A stretch of DNA of 64,000 nucleotides from Palsa-744 sp036498265 (GTDB taxonomy: Bacteria > Actinomycetota > Thermoleophilia > Solirubrobacterales > Solirubrobacteraceae): the NCBI GenBank assembly GCA_036498265.1, contig DASYFT010000005.1:1-64000 (forward strand). Reading direction: 5' to 3'. The notes under the pieces are model-generated. The model saw nothing but the letters and a program-made list of their open reading frames with translations, had not been told where the DNA came from and searched no databases. The position numbers and the translations under genes were made by a program. Within the stretch, counting starts at the first letter, position 1; every line of letters begins with the position of its first letter. Of this stretch, positions 9,074 through 18,109 are shown piece after piece.

Positions 9074-11059
9074 ATGGACGCTCCGCAGTGGGCGAGCAGC
9101 CAGCGCGAACTGCGCGATGCGGTGCGAGCGCATCGGCGGAGCGCAGACGGACACTCCCCGGTGCCGCCCGGCGAGAGGACCCGGCCGGTCGCCTCCCGCC
9201 TCGTCGATGTGGCTGCCTCGAGGCCGGCGACACAGGTGGCCGAGATCATGGCGTCGGTGATCGTCGTGTGCTGGAACGCGGGCGACGTGCTCGGGCGCTG
9301 CCTCGACCAGCTCCTCGTCCAGCGGTACGCGAGCTTCGAGATCATCGTCGTCGACGACGGGTCGGACGACGACACCCTGGAGGTTGCCGAGCGGTTCGTC
9401 GGCAGCGGCAGGCTGAGGATCGTGCGAAGCAGCGCGAACCGGGGTGTCGCGCACGCCCGCAACCTCGGCGTGCGTGATGCCAGGGGCGAGATCGTCGCGT
9501 TCATTGACGCGGACGGATTTGCGGCGCCGGACTGGCTGGCGCGCATCGTCGAGGCGTTCGACGAGGAGACGATCGGCGCCGTCGCCAGCACGGTGTTCTT
9601 CGATGCCAACCCGGCGGTCCTCAACGGAGCCGGCGGGATCGTCAACCGCCAGGGGTGGGCGGCCGATCTCTGCATGAACGACTCGTACGAGCGAGCGGAG
9701 ATAGCTCGGGAGGCCCTATATCCGATGGGCTGCGGGATGGCGCTGCGACGCAGGGCGCTGGAGCGTGTCGGCCCGTTCGACGAGCGGATGCTGAACTACT
9801 ACGACGACGTCGACTACGGCACGCGGCTGTGGCGGGCCGGCTACCGGGTGGCCGTCGCCGCCGACGCCTGGATCGATCACGGGTTCGGGAAGGGCGGCGC
9901 AGGCTCAGCTCGCAAGCAGCTGCTCTGCGAGCGCCACCGGATGCGCGTGGCCCTCAAGCATGCCCCCGGTCGCTCGCTGCTGGAATGGATCGGACACGAG
10001 GCACGGTCTCTCAGTCAGGCGACGCCCAGCAGGCGCCGGGTGAAGCTTCGGGCGATGGCATGGAACGCTCGGCACCTCGCTGGCGTGCTCTCCGCGCGCC
10101 GGCGCCTACGCCAGGCTCCGCGCGTTCCAGAGCGCTTGGTGGCACCGTCCTGGGGAGATTCGTTCCCCTTGGGGCTTCCGAGCAGGTTGACGCCGCGGCC
10201 GGAGGTCGCGCAGAGCTCGATCGACGTAGGGGAGTCAAGCAGTGAGGGGCAGCTGATCCATGGCTGGTTCCCACCGGAGCCCGCCGCGGGGCGCACCCAC
10301 CGCTGGGCCGGCGCCTTCGCTGCCCTCTTCTTGAGCGTGCGGGAGCCGGTGCGCTGCCTGCGGATCGACTACGCCCATGTGCCGGTCGACACAGGTGGAG
10401 TCGAGCTCTCGATCAGAAGAGTGGGTTCGTTCGATCCGCTCGCAAGCGTCTGGGAGGCCCACCTGCCGTGGCAGTACATCGCCCGCTCGGTCGAGAACCA
10501 CCCGCTCGAGCTTCCCGCCGGTGACTATGAACTGACCTTCGCCGCCGTCAGAGGGTGGCCCGAGCCTCCTCTCGGCGCACGGTCCCTTGGATTCGCCCTG
10601 GTCCGCCTCGCTCTCGAGGAGTCATTGGAGATCACCCCGGGTGGCCTCGACATGGCATCACAGTCGGCCGAGGGCCAGCTGGCCGGAGGCTGGTTCGAAG
10701 CCGAGGATGGGAGCGCAGGGCGGTTCCGCTGGGGCACGGGCCATGCCGCGGCGCTCATACGACTGGTGGACGGCGCAGCCGCCGCAAGCATCACCTATCG
10801 CCTCCCTCCCGGGTCGATCGGGACGCTCGCCATCGCCGTGCGCTCGCTCGACACCCGGCAGGCGGAGTGGTCCACCCTAATTCCCTGGCGAGACGGGGAC
10901 TGGCACGAGGAGAGCCTCCCGATCGGCCTGTCACCGGGCGACTATCTGGTCACCTTCGATTCAGAGAGAACCTGGTCGAACCCGGATGGCGGCGACACGA
11001 CAGCGCCGGCCGAGAACCGCGGCCTCGGCTTTGCACTGTCGGACCTGCGGTTCACGTAG
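9074..11059 (+). CDS. GT2 glycosyltransferase with two tandem C-terminal beta-type repeats
   Basis: A 661-aa protein. After a ~55-residue variable leader comes a GT2 domain: SVIVVCWNAGDVLGRCLDQL, IIVVDDGSDDDTLEVA, FIDADGFAAPDW (the DXD site) and DDVDYGTRLWRAGYRVAVA (acceptor side). From about residue 380 two homologous ~130-residue units follow. Each starts with EGQLxxGWF (GQLIHGWFPPEP, GQLAGGWFEAED), then RWxxxxAAxxxR, strands, and an ending GDYxxTFxxxRxW. They look like beta-sandwich, possibly carbohydrate-binding, modules. TTG at 9044 would add 10 residues; ATG at 9074 is used. The gap from the previous gene is short, so it probably belongs to the same operon. Its 3' end overlaps the convergent acyltransferase gene by 8 bp. 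Confidence 0.82.
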   Translation: MDAPQWASSQRELRDAVRAHRRSADGHSPVPPGERTRPVASRLVDVAASRPATQVAEIMASVIVVCWNAGDVLGRCLDQLLVQRYASFEIIVVDDGSDDDTLEVAERFVGSGRLRIVRSSANRGVAHARNLGVRDARGEIVAFIDADGFAAPDWLARIVEAFDEETIGAVASTVFFDANPAVLNGAGGIVNRQGWAADLCMNDSYERAEIAREALYPMGCGMALRRRALERVGPFDERMLNYYDDVDYGTRLWRAGYRVAVAADAWIDHGFGKGGAGSARKQLLCERHRMRVALKHAPGRSLLEWIGHEARSLSQATPSRRRVKLRAMAWNARHLAGVLSARRRLRQAPRVPERLVAPSWGDSFPLGLPSRLTPRPEVAQSSIDVGESSSEGQLIHGWFPPEPAAGRTHRWAGAFAALFLSVREPVRCLRIDYAHVPVDTGGVELSIRRVGSFDPLASVWEAHLPWQYIARSVENHPLELPAGDYELTFAAVRGWPEPPLGARSLGFALVRLALEESLEITPGGLDMASQSAEGQLAGGWFEAEDGSAGRFRWGTGHAAALIRLVDGAAAASITYRLPPGSIGTLAIAVRSLDTRQAEWSTLIPWRDGDWHEESLPIGLSPGDYLVTFDSERTWSNPDGGDTTAPAENRGLGFALSDLRFT

Positions 11060-12374
11060 CTGCGCGCGAGGTCTCCGCCGTGGAGGCCGGCTCGTGGCTA
11101 TCTAGTCGACGGCGAGGGTCCTTCAGGCGAAGGAACGGAAGCTCGACGATGTAGTAGCTCGCGGCGGCCACCACGATCGATACGGCTAGCGTCGCGGCGA
11201 ACAGCACGAATGTCGCGCCGGGATGCACACGGTGCACGATGTCCAAGCCGCCGCCGTGGAGCTTTGGATAGCCGCCCTGCAATCCCAGCCACACCCCTAG
11301 CGGAAAGTGCCACAGGAAGATGCCGTAGGAGATCAGGCCGACCCACGCGAGCGGCCTCCAGGCCAGGATCGATCGCACGGGCCCGCGGGCTCCCAGGACC
11401 GCCGGGGCGAGTAGGAGGCCGGCCGCGAGGCCGAGGCAGACGTGGTTCGCCAGCCAGGTCGCTGTGGAGACTCCGTAGACGCCCGGCCGGCCGCTCGTGA
11501 GATCGCGGACGTCGAAGATCCGAGTCGCCAGATAGAACATCCCGATCGCCGCGAGCCAAACCAGCCAGGACCACCGCGCGACAAGGCCGCTCAAGCGGCG
11601 GGCGAACGCCGCGCCGTCGTGGGCTGCGACGCTCAGGACCGCCAGGCCCATGCCCACGACGAACCAGTCGCTGGTGCCCAGGAGGGTGTTCTCGACCCAG
11701 TACGGGGTGGTGCGGTCGTGTACGAAGACCTCGCCGATGATCCCGACGCACGCGAAGACCAGCAGCGCGATCGTCTCGGTCTGCCACCAGCGCAGAGACG
11801 TCCTCCGGCGCGCCACCAGCCACGCCACCAACATCGCGAAGAACGGCAGGAACAGGTAGAACGACATCTCGACGCACAGGCTCCAAGCCACCGCGAGGCC
11901 GTTCTGGAGCGTGTGGACCGAGTAGACCTGCCCGAAGCCGTAGTACACCCACCAACGGTGCGTGAATGCTCCTTCGACGCCGGGCCAGACCGACAGCACG
12001 GTGAGTGCCAGCCAGTAGGCCGGCAGGATCCTCAGGAGGCGACGGCGAGCGTAGGCGCGGACGCGAGGCGCACGGTGGCCGCCGGCGTGCGCGCGGGCGA
12101 AGGGACGGTAGAGCAGGAACCCCGAGATCGCGAAGAAGATGAGAACGCCGAAGTACGAATAGGTCCCCAGCCATCCCCAGGATGTGTGAAGTGCCGCCCC
12201 CGACATCTGCGACGCATGGCAGAACACGACGAGCAGGACGGCGATGGCTCTAAGGGCATCGACCAGCTCGAAGCGCGGGTTGCCGGGCGGTGGCCGGACG
12301 GCGGGCGAGACATTCGACGGGCCGGGCACCGGTCGAAGCCTAGTGGCGCGACGAGCGTCTCGCGGTGGGCTCAT
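11052..12374 (-). CDS. Acyltransferase-3 (OafA/YrhL) membrane protein
   Basis: A 440-aa integral membrane protein with about ten helices. The family start is clear: FELVDALRAIAVLLVVFCHAS with the catalytic-type histidine (R...H), then TSWGWLGTYSYFGVLIFFAISGFLLYRPF and RRRLLRILPAYWLAL. This family moves acyl groups, usually acetyl, from the cytoplasm to sugars on the outer side. Lying inside the polysaccharide cluster but on the opposite strand, it probably O-acylates the exported glycan (inferred). ATG at 12374 is preferred over ATG at 12389. It is divergent from the methyltransferase at 12452 with a ~77-bp gap, and convergent with the GT2 gene. Confidence 0.9.
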   Translation of the reverse strand: MSPPRDARRATRLRPVPGPSNVSPAVRPPPGNPRFELVDALRAIAVLLVVFCHASQMSGAALHTSWGWLGTYSYFGVLIFFAISGFLLYRPFARAHAGGHRAPRVRAYARRRLLRILPAYWLALTVLSVWPGVEGAFTHRWWVYYGFGQVYSVHTLQNGLAVAWSLCVEMSFYLFLPFFAMLVAWLVARRRTSLRWWQTETIALLVFACVGIIGEVFVHDRTTPYWVENTLLGTSDWFVVGMGLAVLSVAAHDGAAFARRLSGLVARWSWLVWLAAIGMFYLATRIFDVRDLTSGRPGVYGVSTATWLANHVCLGLAAGLLLAPAVLGARGPVRSILAWRPLAWVGLISYGIFLWHFPLGVWLGLQGGYPKLHGGGLDIVHRVHPGATFVLFAATLAVSIVVAAASYYIVELPFLRLKDPRRRLDSHEPASTAETSRAAT

Positions 12375-12451
12375 GTGCGGTCTCCACAAGTGCTGCCCGC
12401 TGCGCGGGGCTGTGCTTCACGACCCCGTTCGCGGCTATATCCTGCGTGCCG

Positions 12452-13615
12452 ATGAGCGATCAGGCGCCGACGACCGCGGCCGCTGAATCCCAGGTGCCCG
12501 AGCGGTTCGACCCCGCGACGATGCAGGGCGAGCTTCTCGAGGCGGAGCACCTTGCGAGGTACCGATGGGCGGCAGGACTGGCGCCCGGGCGTCGGGTGCT
12601 CGACGCGGGCTGCGGCACGGCTTATGGGTCGGCGATGCTCGCCGACGCCGGCGCGCTCGAGGTGACGGGCATCGATCTCGACCTGGATGTGCTCGATTCG
12701 GTCAGGCCCGCGATGCCGTCCGGGGTGACTCTGGAGCAGGGCGATCTGACGGCGTTGCAATATCCGGACGACCGCTTCGATCTCGTCGTCTGCTTCGAGG
12801 TCATCGAGCACGTCGAGGATCCAGCCGCCGCGCTCGATGAGCTGTGCAGGGTCTTGAGCCCCGACGGGGTGCTCGCGCTCTCCTCGCCCAATCGCGACGT
12901 CTATCCGCCGGGCAATCCGCACCACGTCCACGAATACACGCCGAGCGAGCTCGCGCACGAGCTCGCGAGCCGGTTCGCGTTCACGCGGCTCGAGCGCCAG
13001 CACACCTGGATCACCTCGGGCGTACTCGATGACGATCGATTCGCCGTTGCCGACGGAGAGGAGCTCGGTCCGGAGATCCGGGTTCTCAAGCTCGCAGCCA
13101 ACGAGCCTGGCACAGAGCTGTACACCGTGGCGCTCGCCGGCCAGCAGGAGCTTCCCGGCAGCGACGGGATCCTCGAGCTGACGACGCCGGTCGAGCTGCG
13201 CAGGTGGGACGCCCTCTGGCACGAGCAGGCTCTGTTGCTGAGGCATCAGGAAGAGCTGCTCGCGGCAAACCAGAAGCTGCTCGACGAACACGCCGAGCTG
13301 TTCTCCGCCCACGAGCGTGCGTTTGCCGAGCAGGCGGTCCTGGAGGGTCAGTTGCGCCACGAGATCGAGGAGCTGCGAAGCCAGCTGACGAACACCGAGT
13401 CCAAGCTGGCCCGCATGCCGGGCCTCGACGCCCAGCTGAAGGAACTTCTCAAGGTCAACGACGAGGTGCTCGCGCACAACCACGAGCTGCAGCTTCGCCT
13501 CGTGGCGCACGAGGACCTGGCAGCTCGTTACACCGTGCTCGTGGAGTCCACGAGCTGGAGACTGACCAGCCCGCTGCGCCGTTTCGTCGCCGTCCTGCGC
13601 CGCTTCACCAAGTGA
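12452..13615 (+). CDS. SAM methyltransferase with long C-terminal coiled coil (WbdD-like layout)
   Basis: A 387-aa protein. Residues ~25-200 are a class I methyltransferase: motif I VLDAGCGTAYGSAML, acidic post-I LEVTGIDLDLDVL, then FDLVVCFEVIEHVEDPAAALDEL and VLSPDGVLALSSPN. Residues ~235-360 form an extended coiled coil rich in Glu, Leu, Gln and His (HQEELLAANQKLLDEHAELF and further heptads). The end, ESTSWRLTSPLRRFVAVLRRF, matches a basic amphipathic C-terminus common in polysaccharide enzymes. In E. coli O9a, WbdD caps the chain with a methyl group and its coiled coil sets chain length; the same layout beside Wzm/Wzt suggests the same job here. No kinase domain is present, unlike WbdD. 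The stop overlaps the next GTG (GTGA). Confidence 0.8.
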   Translation: MSDQAPTTAAAESQVPERFDPATMQGELLEAEHLARYRWAAGLAPGRRVLDAGCGTAYGSAMLADAGALEVTGIDLDLDVLDSVRPAMPSGVTLEQGDLTALQYPDDRFDLVVCFEVIEHVEDPAAALDELCRVLSPDGVLALSSPNRDVYPPGNPHHVHEYTPSELAHELASRFAFTRLERQHTWITSGVLDDDRFAVADGEELGPEIRVLKLAANEPGTELYTVALAGQQELPGSDGILELTTPVELRRWDALWHEQALLLRHQEELLAANQKLLDEHAELFSAHERAFAEQAVLEGQLRHEIEELRSQLTNTESKLARMPGLDAQLKELLKVNDEVLAHNHELQLRLVAHEDLAARYTVLVESTSWRLTSPLRRFVAVLRRFTK

Positions 13616-15576
13616 GTGCGCAAGATCAGGATCGCCAACGGCTCGAGTTCTCGTTCGTGCTCGCTCGCGGCCAGAACCAGTTCTTCGTCGAGCTGGCGGA
13701 GGCGCTGGCTTACGAGATGCGCTTGCAAGGAGCCGTGGCGAAACTCGATGTCGGCGAGATCCCGCTGCCGCGGCCGGGCCTCGTGCACGTGTTCATGCCA
13801 CCTCACGAGTACGTGTCCCTATCCAGGTATCGCCCGCCGGCGCCGCACCTCGCGCGGAGCATCGTCATATCCGCCGAGCAGCCCGACAGCCACTTCTTCG
13901 CCGCCAATCTGCCGCTCGCACGCGAGGCGGGAGCGGTATTCGACATCAACCCTCGCTCCGTTCGTGCGTACCGAGCCGCGGGCATCGAGGCATCCCTGCT
14001 GGAGGTGGGTCACACCCGGCTCTGGGACCGCTTCGAGCGCACACGGGACGGGAACGGCGGAGAGCCATCCCGGGCCGGGGCTGCTCCGCGCAGAGACATC
14101 GACATCCTCTTTCTCGGCAGGATCAGTCACCGGCGGGAGCGTGCGCTGGCGGGCTACGCGGGCATCTTCGAACGCTTTCGTTGTCATCTCGGGCTCTCCG
14201 ACAACTCCCGCCCGAATGTGGCGACCGGTGCAACATTCGTGGCCGGGGATGACAAGCGCAGCCTTCTCGCCCGTTCGAAGGTGCTGTTGAACATCCACGG
14301 CGAGAACGAGCCCTACTTCGAGTGGCTTCGCGTGGCCGAGGCGATCTGCGCCGGGTGCGCCGTCGTGAGCGAGCATTCGTCCGACTTCGCGCCGCTCGAA
14401 TGGGGCCGCCACGTGCTCACGGGTGATCTGGGAAGCCTCGGCCTGCTCTGCGCCTATCTCGCAGAGGACGATCCGCGACGTGAGGAGATGAGCACCCAGG
14501 CTTACGAGCTTCTCGCGCGTGAGAGGCCGATGTCCACCGCGGCGCTCGAGCTCATCTCGGCCGGAGAGAGAACCGACGCGGCGCCGGTGGGAAGGGACCT
14601 CGAACTGGTGACCCGGCAGGAGCGCGCGCGGGGTCACTTCCGGGAAGCTCCACCCCCGTTCGAGCATCAGCCGCTCGAACGTACGGACCTCTCGGACGGC
14701 GACACGCTCGTGCTGAGGGCTCTCAAGCACCAGCTCCTCGCCCTGGCGGGCCTCCGGCGCCAGCTTGCGCGGATCGAGCTCGCGGTGCGAGAGGAGACGC
14801 GGAGCGAGCCGCAGACGCGCGTGGTGACCGATTCGCCGGGATGGAGCGCCGGTTCCCCGCGCAGTCTCAGCGTCATCGTCCCGCTCTACAACCATCGGGA
14901 CGACATCGTCGCGGCGCTGGGCTCCCTGGAGCGCTCCTCGCGATTGGACTGGGAGGCGGTGATCGTCGACGACGCCTCCACGGATGGCGGCGGAGGTGCA
15001 GTCCAGGACTGGCTCGAGTCGCGTCCGCACCTCGCCTGCCGGTTGGTGGCACACGAGCTGAACCGCGGGCTTCCAGCCGCGCGAAACACGGGCGTGCACC
15101 ACGCTCGCGCGGATCGCCTGCTCATGCTCGACGCCGACAACGAAGTTCGCCCCGCAGGTATCGGCCGCCTGATGGATGCGCTCGACGCCGATCCGAAGGC
15201 AAGCTTCGCCTACGGGATCATGGAGCGCTTCTCCGCCGATGGACCCACGGGCCTGGTCAGCACCTTCGGCTGGGACCCGGAGCGTCTCCGGAGCAGCAAC
15301 TACATAGACGCCTTCTCGCTCATCCGGCGTGAGGCGATTGTTGCCATGGGGGGCTACACCGAGGAGGCGCGCCTTTTCGGATGGGAGGATTACGACCTCT
15401 GGGTTCGGATGGCGGAGGCCGGTCGTCACGGTACGTTCGTGCCCGAGATCGTCGCGAGGTACAAGGTGGGCCACAGCTCGATGATCTCGCTCACCAACGT
15501 GTCGACGGCAGACGCATACGCGGCACTCGCCGATCACGCCCCGAACCTGATGAGCGGCCTGCGGATACCACGTTGA
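13612..15576 (+). CDS. Bidomain glycosyltransferase (GT-B-like + GT2)
   Basis: A 654-aa protein with GTG start overlapping the methyltransferase stop. The first ~330 residues begin LEFSFVLARGQNQFFVELAEAL and include DIDILFLGRISHRRERAL and LLNIHGENEPYFEWLRVAEAI...GCAVVSEHSSDFAPL, a GT-B-type C-terminal half in which the acceptor domain is reduced. A helical linker follows (~360-400). The C-terminal ~240 residues are GT2: SLSVIVPLYNHRDDIVAAL, VIVDDASTDGGGG, LLMLDADNEVRP (DXD) and GWEDYDLWVRMAEAG. Domain order is the reverse of the protein at 1613-3757. Longer readings starting at 13204 come from an overlapping frame of the methyltransferase and are not supported. Likely role: chain synthesis in the polysaccharide pathway. 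Confidence 0.8.
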   Translation: MSAQDQDRQRLEFSFVLARGQNQFFVELAEALAYEMRLQGAVAKLDVGEIPLPRPGLVHVFMPPHEYVSLSRYRPPAPHLARSIVISAEQPDSHFFAANLPLAREAGAVFDINPRSVRAYRAAGIEASLLEVGHTRLWDRFERTRDGNGGEPSRAGAAPRRDIDILFLGRISHRRERALAGYAGIFERFRCHLGLSDNSRPNVATGATFVAGDDKRSLLARSKVLLNIHGENEPYFEWLRVAEAICAGCAVVSEHSSDFAPLEWGRHVLTGDLGSLGLLCAYLAEDDPRREEMSTQAYELLARERPMSTAALELISAGERTDAAPVGRDLELVTRQERARGHFREAPPPFEHQPLERTDLSDGDTLVLRALKHQLLALAGLRRQLARIELAVREETRSEPQTRVVTDSPGWSAGSPRSLSVIVPLYNHRDDIVAALGSLERSSRLDWEAVIVDDASTDGGGGAVQDWLESRPHLACRLVAHELNRGLPAARNTGVHHARADRLLMLDADNEVRPAGIGRLMDALDADPKASFAYGIMERFSADGPTGLVSTFGWDPERLRSSNYIDAFSLIRREAIVAMGGYTEEARLFGWEDYDLWVRMAEAGRHGTFVPEIVARYKVGHSSMISLTNVSTADAYAALADHAPNLMSGLRIPR

Positions 15577-15636
15577 ACGACTCGACGGCTTCCCTCCAGC
15601 GCCACCATCCGTCTCCGAGCGCCGAACCTGCGCTCC

Positions 15637-16539
15637 ATGGCTGATCCGGAGTCCGATCCCTTTCTCCCGTACCTCGCCGCCTACCGCCGGCAAGTCCCCG
15701 ACTGGCAGCATCGCGCAGCGGAGGCGCAGGAGCGCAGAACCATCGGCGAGGCAACCGAGACCGACCCCCGTCTCCTCTACGTCAACCTGCTCAAGCGTTC
15801 GCTGACGGGCCTGACGCAGGCAGAGCTGATGACCGCGACGCCGCGGCCCCAGGACGGCACGGTCAACGTCGCACCGCTCTCCGGGGAGCTACGGGAGCGT
15901 CGCGAATACGGCGCGGACTGGCCGGTCGAAGGACAGACGATGATCGGGCTCGACAGGCTGGAGAACATCCAACGCTGCATCGAATCGGTACTCGATGACG
16001 AGGTCCCCGGTGACCTGATCGAGACGGGTGTATGGCGTGGAGGCGCCACGATCTTCATGCGAGGAGTTCTGAAGGCGTACGGCGTCGAGGATCGGACAGT
16101 GTGGGTGGCTGACTCCTTCGCGGGCCTGCCGACGCCCGACCCTTCCCTGGGCATCGACGACGACGACTGGTTTCACAAGGTCGACTTCCTTGCGGTGAGC
16201 TTGGGGCAGGTCCGAGCCAACTTCGCTCGCTACGGGCTCCTCGACGACCAGGTCCGGTTCCTGGAGGGTTACTTCAGCGACACGCTTCCAACGCTTCGCG
16301 GGCACCGGTGGTCGGTCCTCCGACTCGACGGAGATCAGTACAGATCAACTATGGACGCGCTCGAATGCCTCTATTCGGGACTCTCGCCCGGCGGTTACGC
16401 GATCATCGACGACTATGGAGCCGTGGACGCGTGCCGCCAGGCGGTCGACGAGTTCAGGCGCAAGAACCTGATCGATGAACCGCTCGAGTGGATCGACTGG
16501 AGCGGCGTCTACTGGCGAAGGCGCCTGCCGGTTGACTGA
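15637..16539 (+). CDS. TylF/MycF-type O-methyltransferase
   Basis: A 300-aa protein of the macrocin O-methyltransferase family (TylF, PF05711), which methylates sugar hydroxyls with SAM. Visible signatures are LIETGVWRGGATIFMRGVL (SAM site), RTVWVADSFAGLP, VRFLEGYFSDTLP, SVLRLDGDQYRSTMDALECLY and GGYAIIDDYGAVDACRQAV; the Asp residues of the metal site are in place. The family length (250-300 aa) fits. It lies 60 bp after the double glycosyltransferase and its 3' end overlaps the next GT gene by 8 bp. It probably decorates or caps a sugar of the polysaccharide. Confidence 0.88.
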   Translation: MADPESDPFLPYLAAYRRQVPDWQHRAAEAQERRTIGEATETDPRLLYVNLLKRSLTGLTQAELMTATPRPQDGTVNVAPLSGELRERREYGADWPVEGQTMIGLDRLENIQRCIESVLDDEVPGDLIETGVWRGGATIFMRGVLKAYGVEDRTVWVADSFAGLPTPDPSLGIDDDDWFHKVDFLAVSLGQVRANFARYGLLDDQVRFLEGYFSDTLPTLRGHRWSVLRLDGDQYRSTMDALECLYSGLSPGGYAIIDDYGAVDACRQAVDEFRRKNLIDEPLEWIDWSGVYWRRRLPVD

Positions 16540-18022
16540 AGAGCTCTCGCCGTCCCGCACTGCGGACTCGTCGGGACAGGCGCGGTTGACCGTTTGCCTG
16601 TTCACCCACGACGGAAGGCGCGACGTGCTTGCCGACGCTCTCGCGAGCGTGTTTGACCAGATCGACTCTCCCAACCTGTCCGAGGTGAATGTCTGCGTCA
16701 CGGACAACGCGTCCTTGGACGGCACGCAGGAGCTGATCGAAGGGCTGGTCCAAGACCACGGGGAGCGGCTGCGCTACCACCGTCATCCACGCGATCTCGG
16801 ACTCTCGCGGAACCTGCTGTCCTGCGTAGCGCTTGCGCAGAGTGAGTACTGCTGGATCCTCACATCCGACGACGCCATCGAGCACGGGGGAGTTGCCCGT
16901 GTGCTCGAGCTGATCGAAGCGGCTGGTCTCCCCCCGGGCGTGGTGGTCAACAAGGCCAACTTCGACGTCACGTTGACGATGCTTGCCGACCAGGGCGCGG
17001 ACGACTTCTACCCTCCCGAGCAGCGGCGGACAGTTCAGTATGAGGACTCGAACGAGTTCATCTCGGACTGCGGTCTCCTCACGAGCCTCGTGTCGACGCT
17101 CATAGTCAGGCGCGAGGCGTGGCTCCAGGCGCTCGGGGAGCTCGGCGGCGACGCGTTCGCCGATACCACGATATTCCCGCACCTTCCGATAATGGCGAGG
17201 ATGGCTCGCCGAGACCCTCGCTGGGTGTGGTGTCCGGCAAAGCTCGTGCGGGTTCGCATGGACAATGCGTTCCTCTCAAGCGACGAAGGGTGGAGCGTCG
17301 ATCAGATCCACACGCGGCTCCTCGCCGACATGAGTCGGATGTGGTCCGTGCACCTCGGATCCCGGAGCCGCGTGCGACTTTCACTGCTGAGGCGTGCCTT
17401 CAGGACGTTCGCCGCCCCGAACGTCTTGCGGACGACGGCTCCCGGCGGGCGGCCTTTGCGCGCCCGCCTGGCGTTGATCCGGGCCTACATGGCAATCTTC
17501 TGGTGGTTGCCCGAGTACTGGGCCCGGGCGGTTCCGGCGCTCCTCCTCGCCGGGGTGACCGCTCGCCTCAGGCGGTTACCCGAATCCGAGACGCTTTCCC
17601 TCGATCAGCGCCTCGCGCGCGTCGATGCACGTGAGGCGCCACGTGAGGTTCCTGCCCGCCATGAGATCACCATCCGGCTGGGAATCCAGAACGCGGGATC
17701 GGCGACGTTCTCTCCGCGTCAGCCGCGCGCCGTGGTGATCGGATATCGCTGGCACGACGCCGACGGCGCGATCGAGTTGCAGGGGCCACCGCTACCGCTG
17801 CCGCGGGCGCTCTCACCGGGACAGAGGCTGAGTTGCGACGCACGGGTGCTCACGCCCGTACGACCCGGTGCGTACAGGCTGCAGATTGCCCTCGCGCAAC
17901 AGGATGTCGGCTGGTTCGACGATCGTGATCCGCAGCACTCCTGTTGGCTGCCCATAGACGTGCGCGCCTACGGGTGGACCGATCGCCCAGGCCGCCGACG
18001 AGCGCTCCCGAGCCCGTCCTAG
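16532..18022 (+). CDS. GT2 glycosyltransferase with C-terminal beta domain
   Basis: A 496-aa protein. The GT2 domain occupies ~15-250: LTVCLFTHDGRRDVLADAL, VCVTDNASLDGTQELIEGL, SEYCWILTSDDAIEHGG (DD at the DXD position) and RWVWCPAKLVRVRMDNAF. A helical middle follows. A ~105-residue C-terminal domain of beta type starts at HEITIRLGIQNAGSATF and includes VVIGYRWHDADG and RPGAYRLQIALAQQDVGWF; such domains occur in enzymes that handle exported glycans. The start is uncertain: TTG at 16532 overlaps the previous stop by 8 bp, and TTG at 16585 is an alternative. It is the last glycosyltransferase of the plus-strand run. Confidence 0.78.
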   Translation: MTEELSPSRTADSSGQARLTVCLFTHDGRRDVLADALASVFDQIDSPNLSEVNVCVTDNASLDGTQELIEGLVQDHGERLRYHRHPRDLGLSRNLLSCVALAQSEYCWILTSDDAIEHGGVARVLELIEAAGLPPGVVVNKANFDVTLTMLADQGADDFYPPEQRRTVQYEDSNEFISDCGLLTSLVSTLIVRREAWLQALGELGGDAFADTTIFPHLPIMARMARRDPRWVWCPAKLVRVRMDNAFLSSDEGWSVDQIHTRLLADMSRMWSVHLGSRSRVRLSLLRRAFRTFAAPNVLRTTAPGGRPLRARLALIRAYMAIFWWLPEYWARAVPALLLAGVTARLRRLPESETLSLDQRLARVDAREAPREVPARHEITIRLGIQNAGSATFSPRQPRAVVIGYRWHDADGAIELQGPPLPLPRALSPGQRLSCDARVLTPVRPGAYRLQIALAQQDVGWFDDRDPQHSCWLPIDVRAYGWTDRPGRRRALPSPS

Positions 18023-18109
18023 CCGGCCGGCATTCACGTCAGGTCATCCGTCGAGCGACCGGCGCACCCCGTCAAGCGCTTCCCCTACCCTGCCGATCCA
18101 AGAAACGCG

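Noticed and set aside
13204..13611. Open frame extending the double glycosyltransferase upstream through the methyltransferase gene.
   Set aside because: The translation there is Arg/Ala-rich shadow sequence; the GTG at 13612 with a GTGA overlap explains the gene fully.
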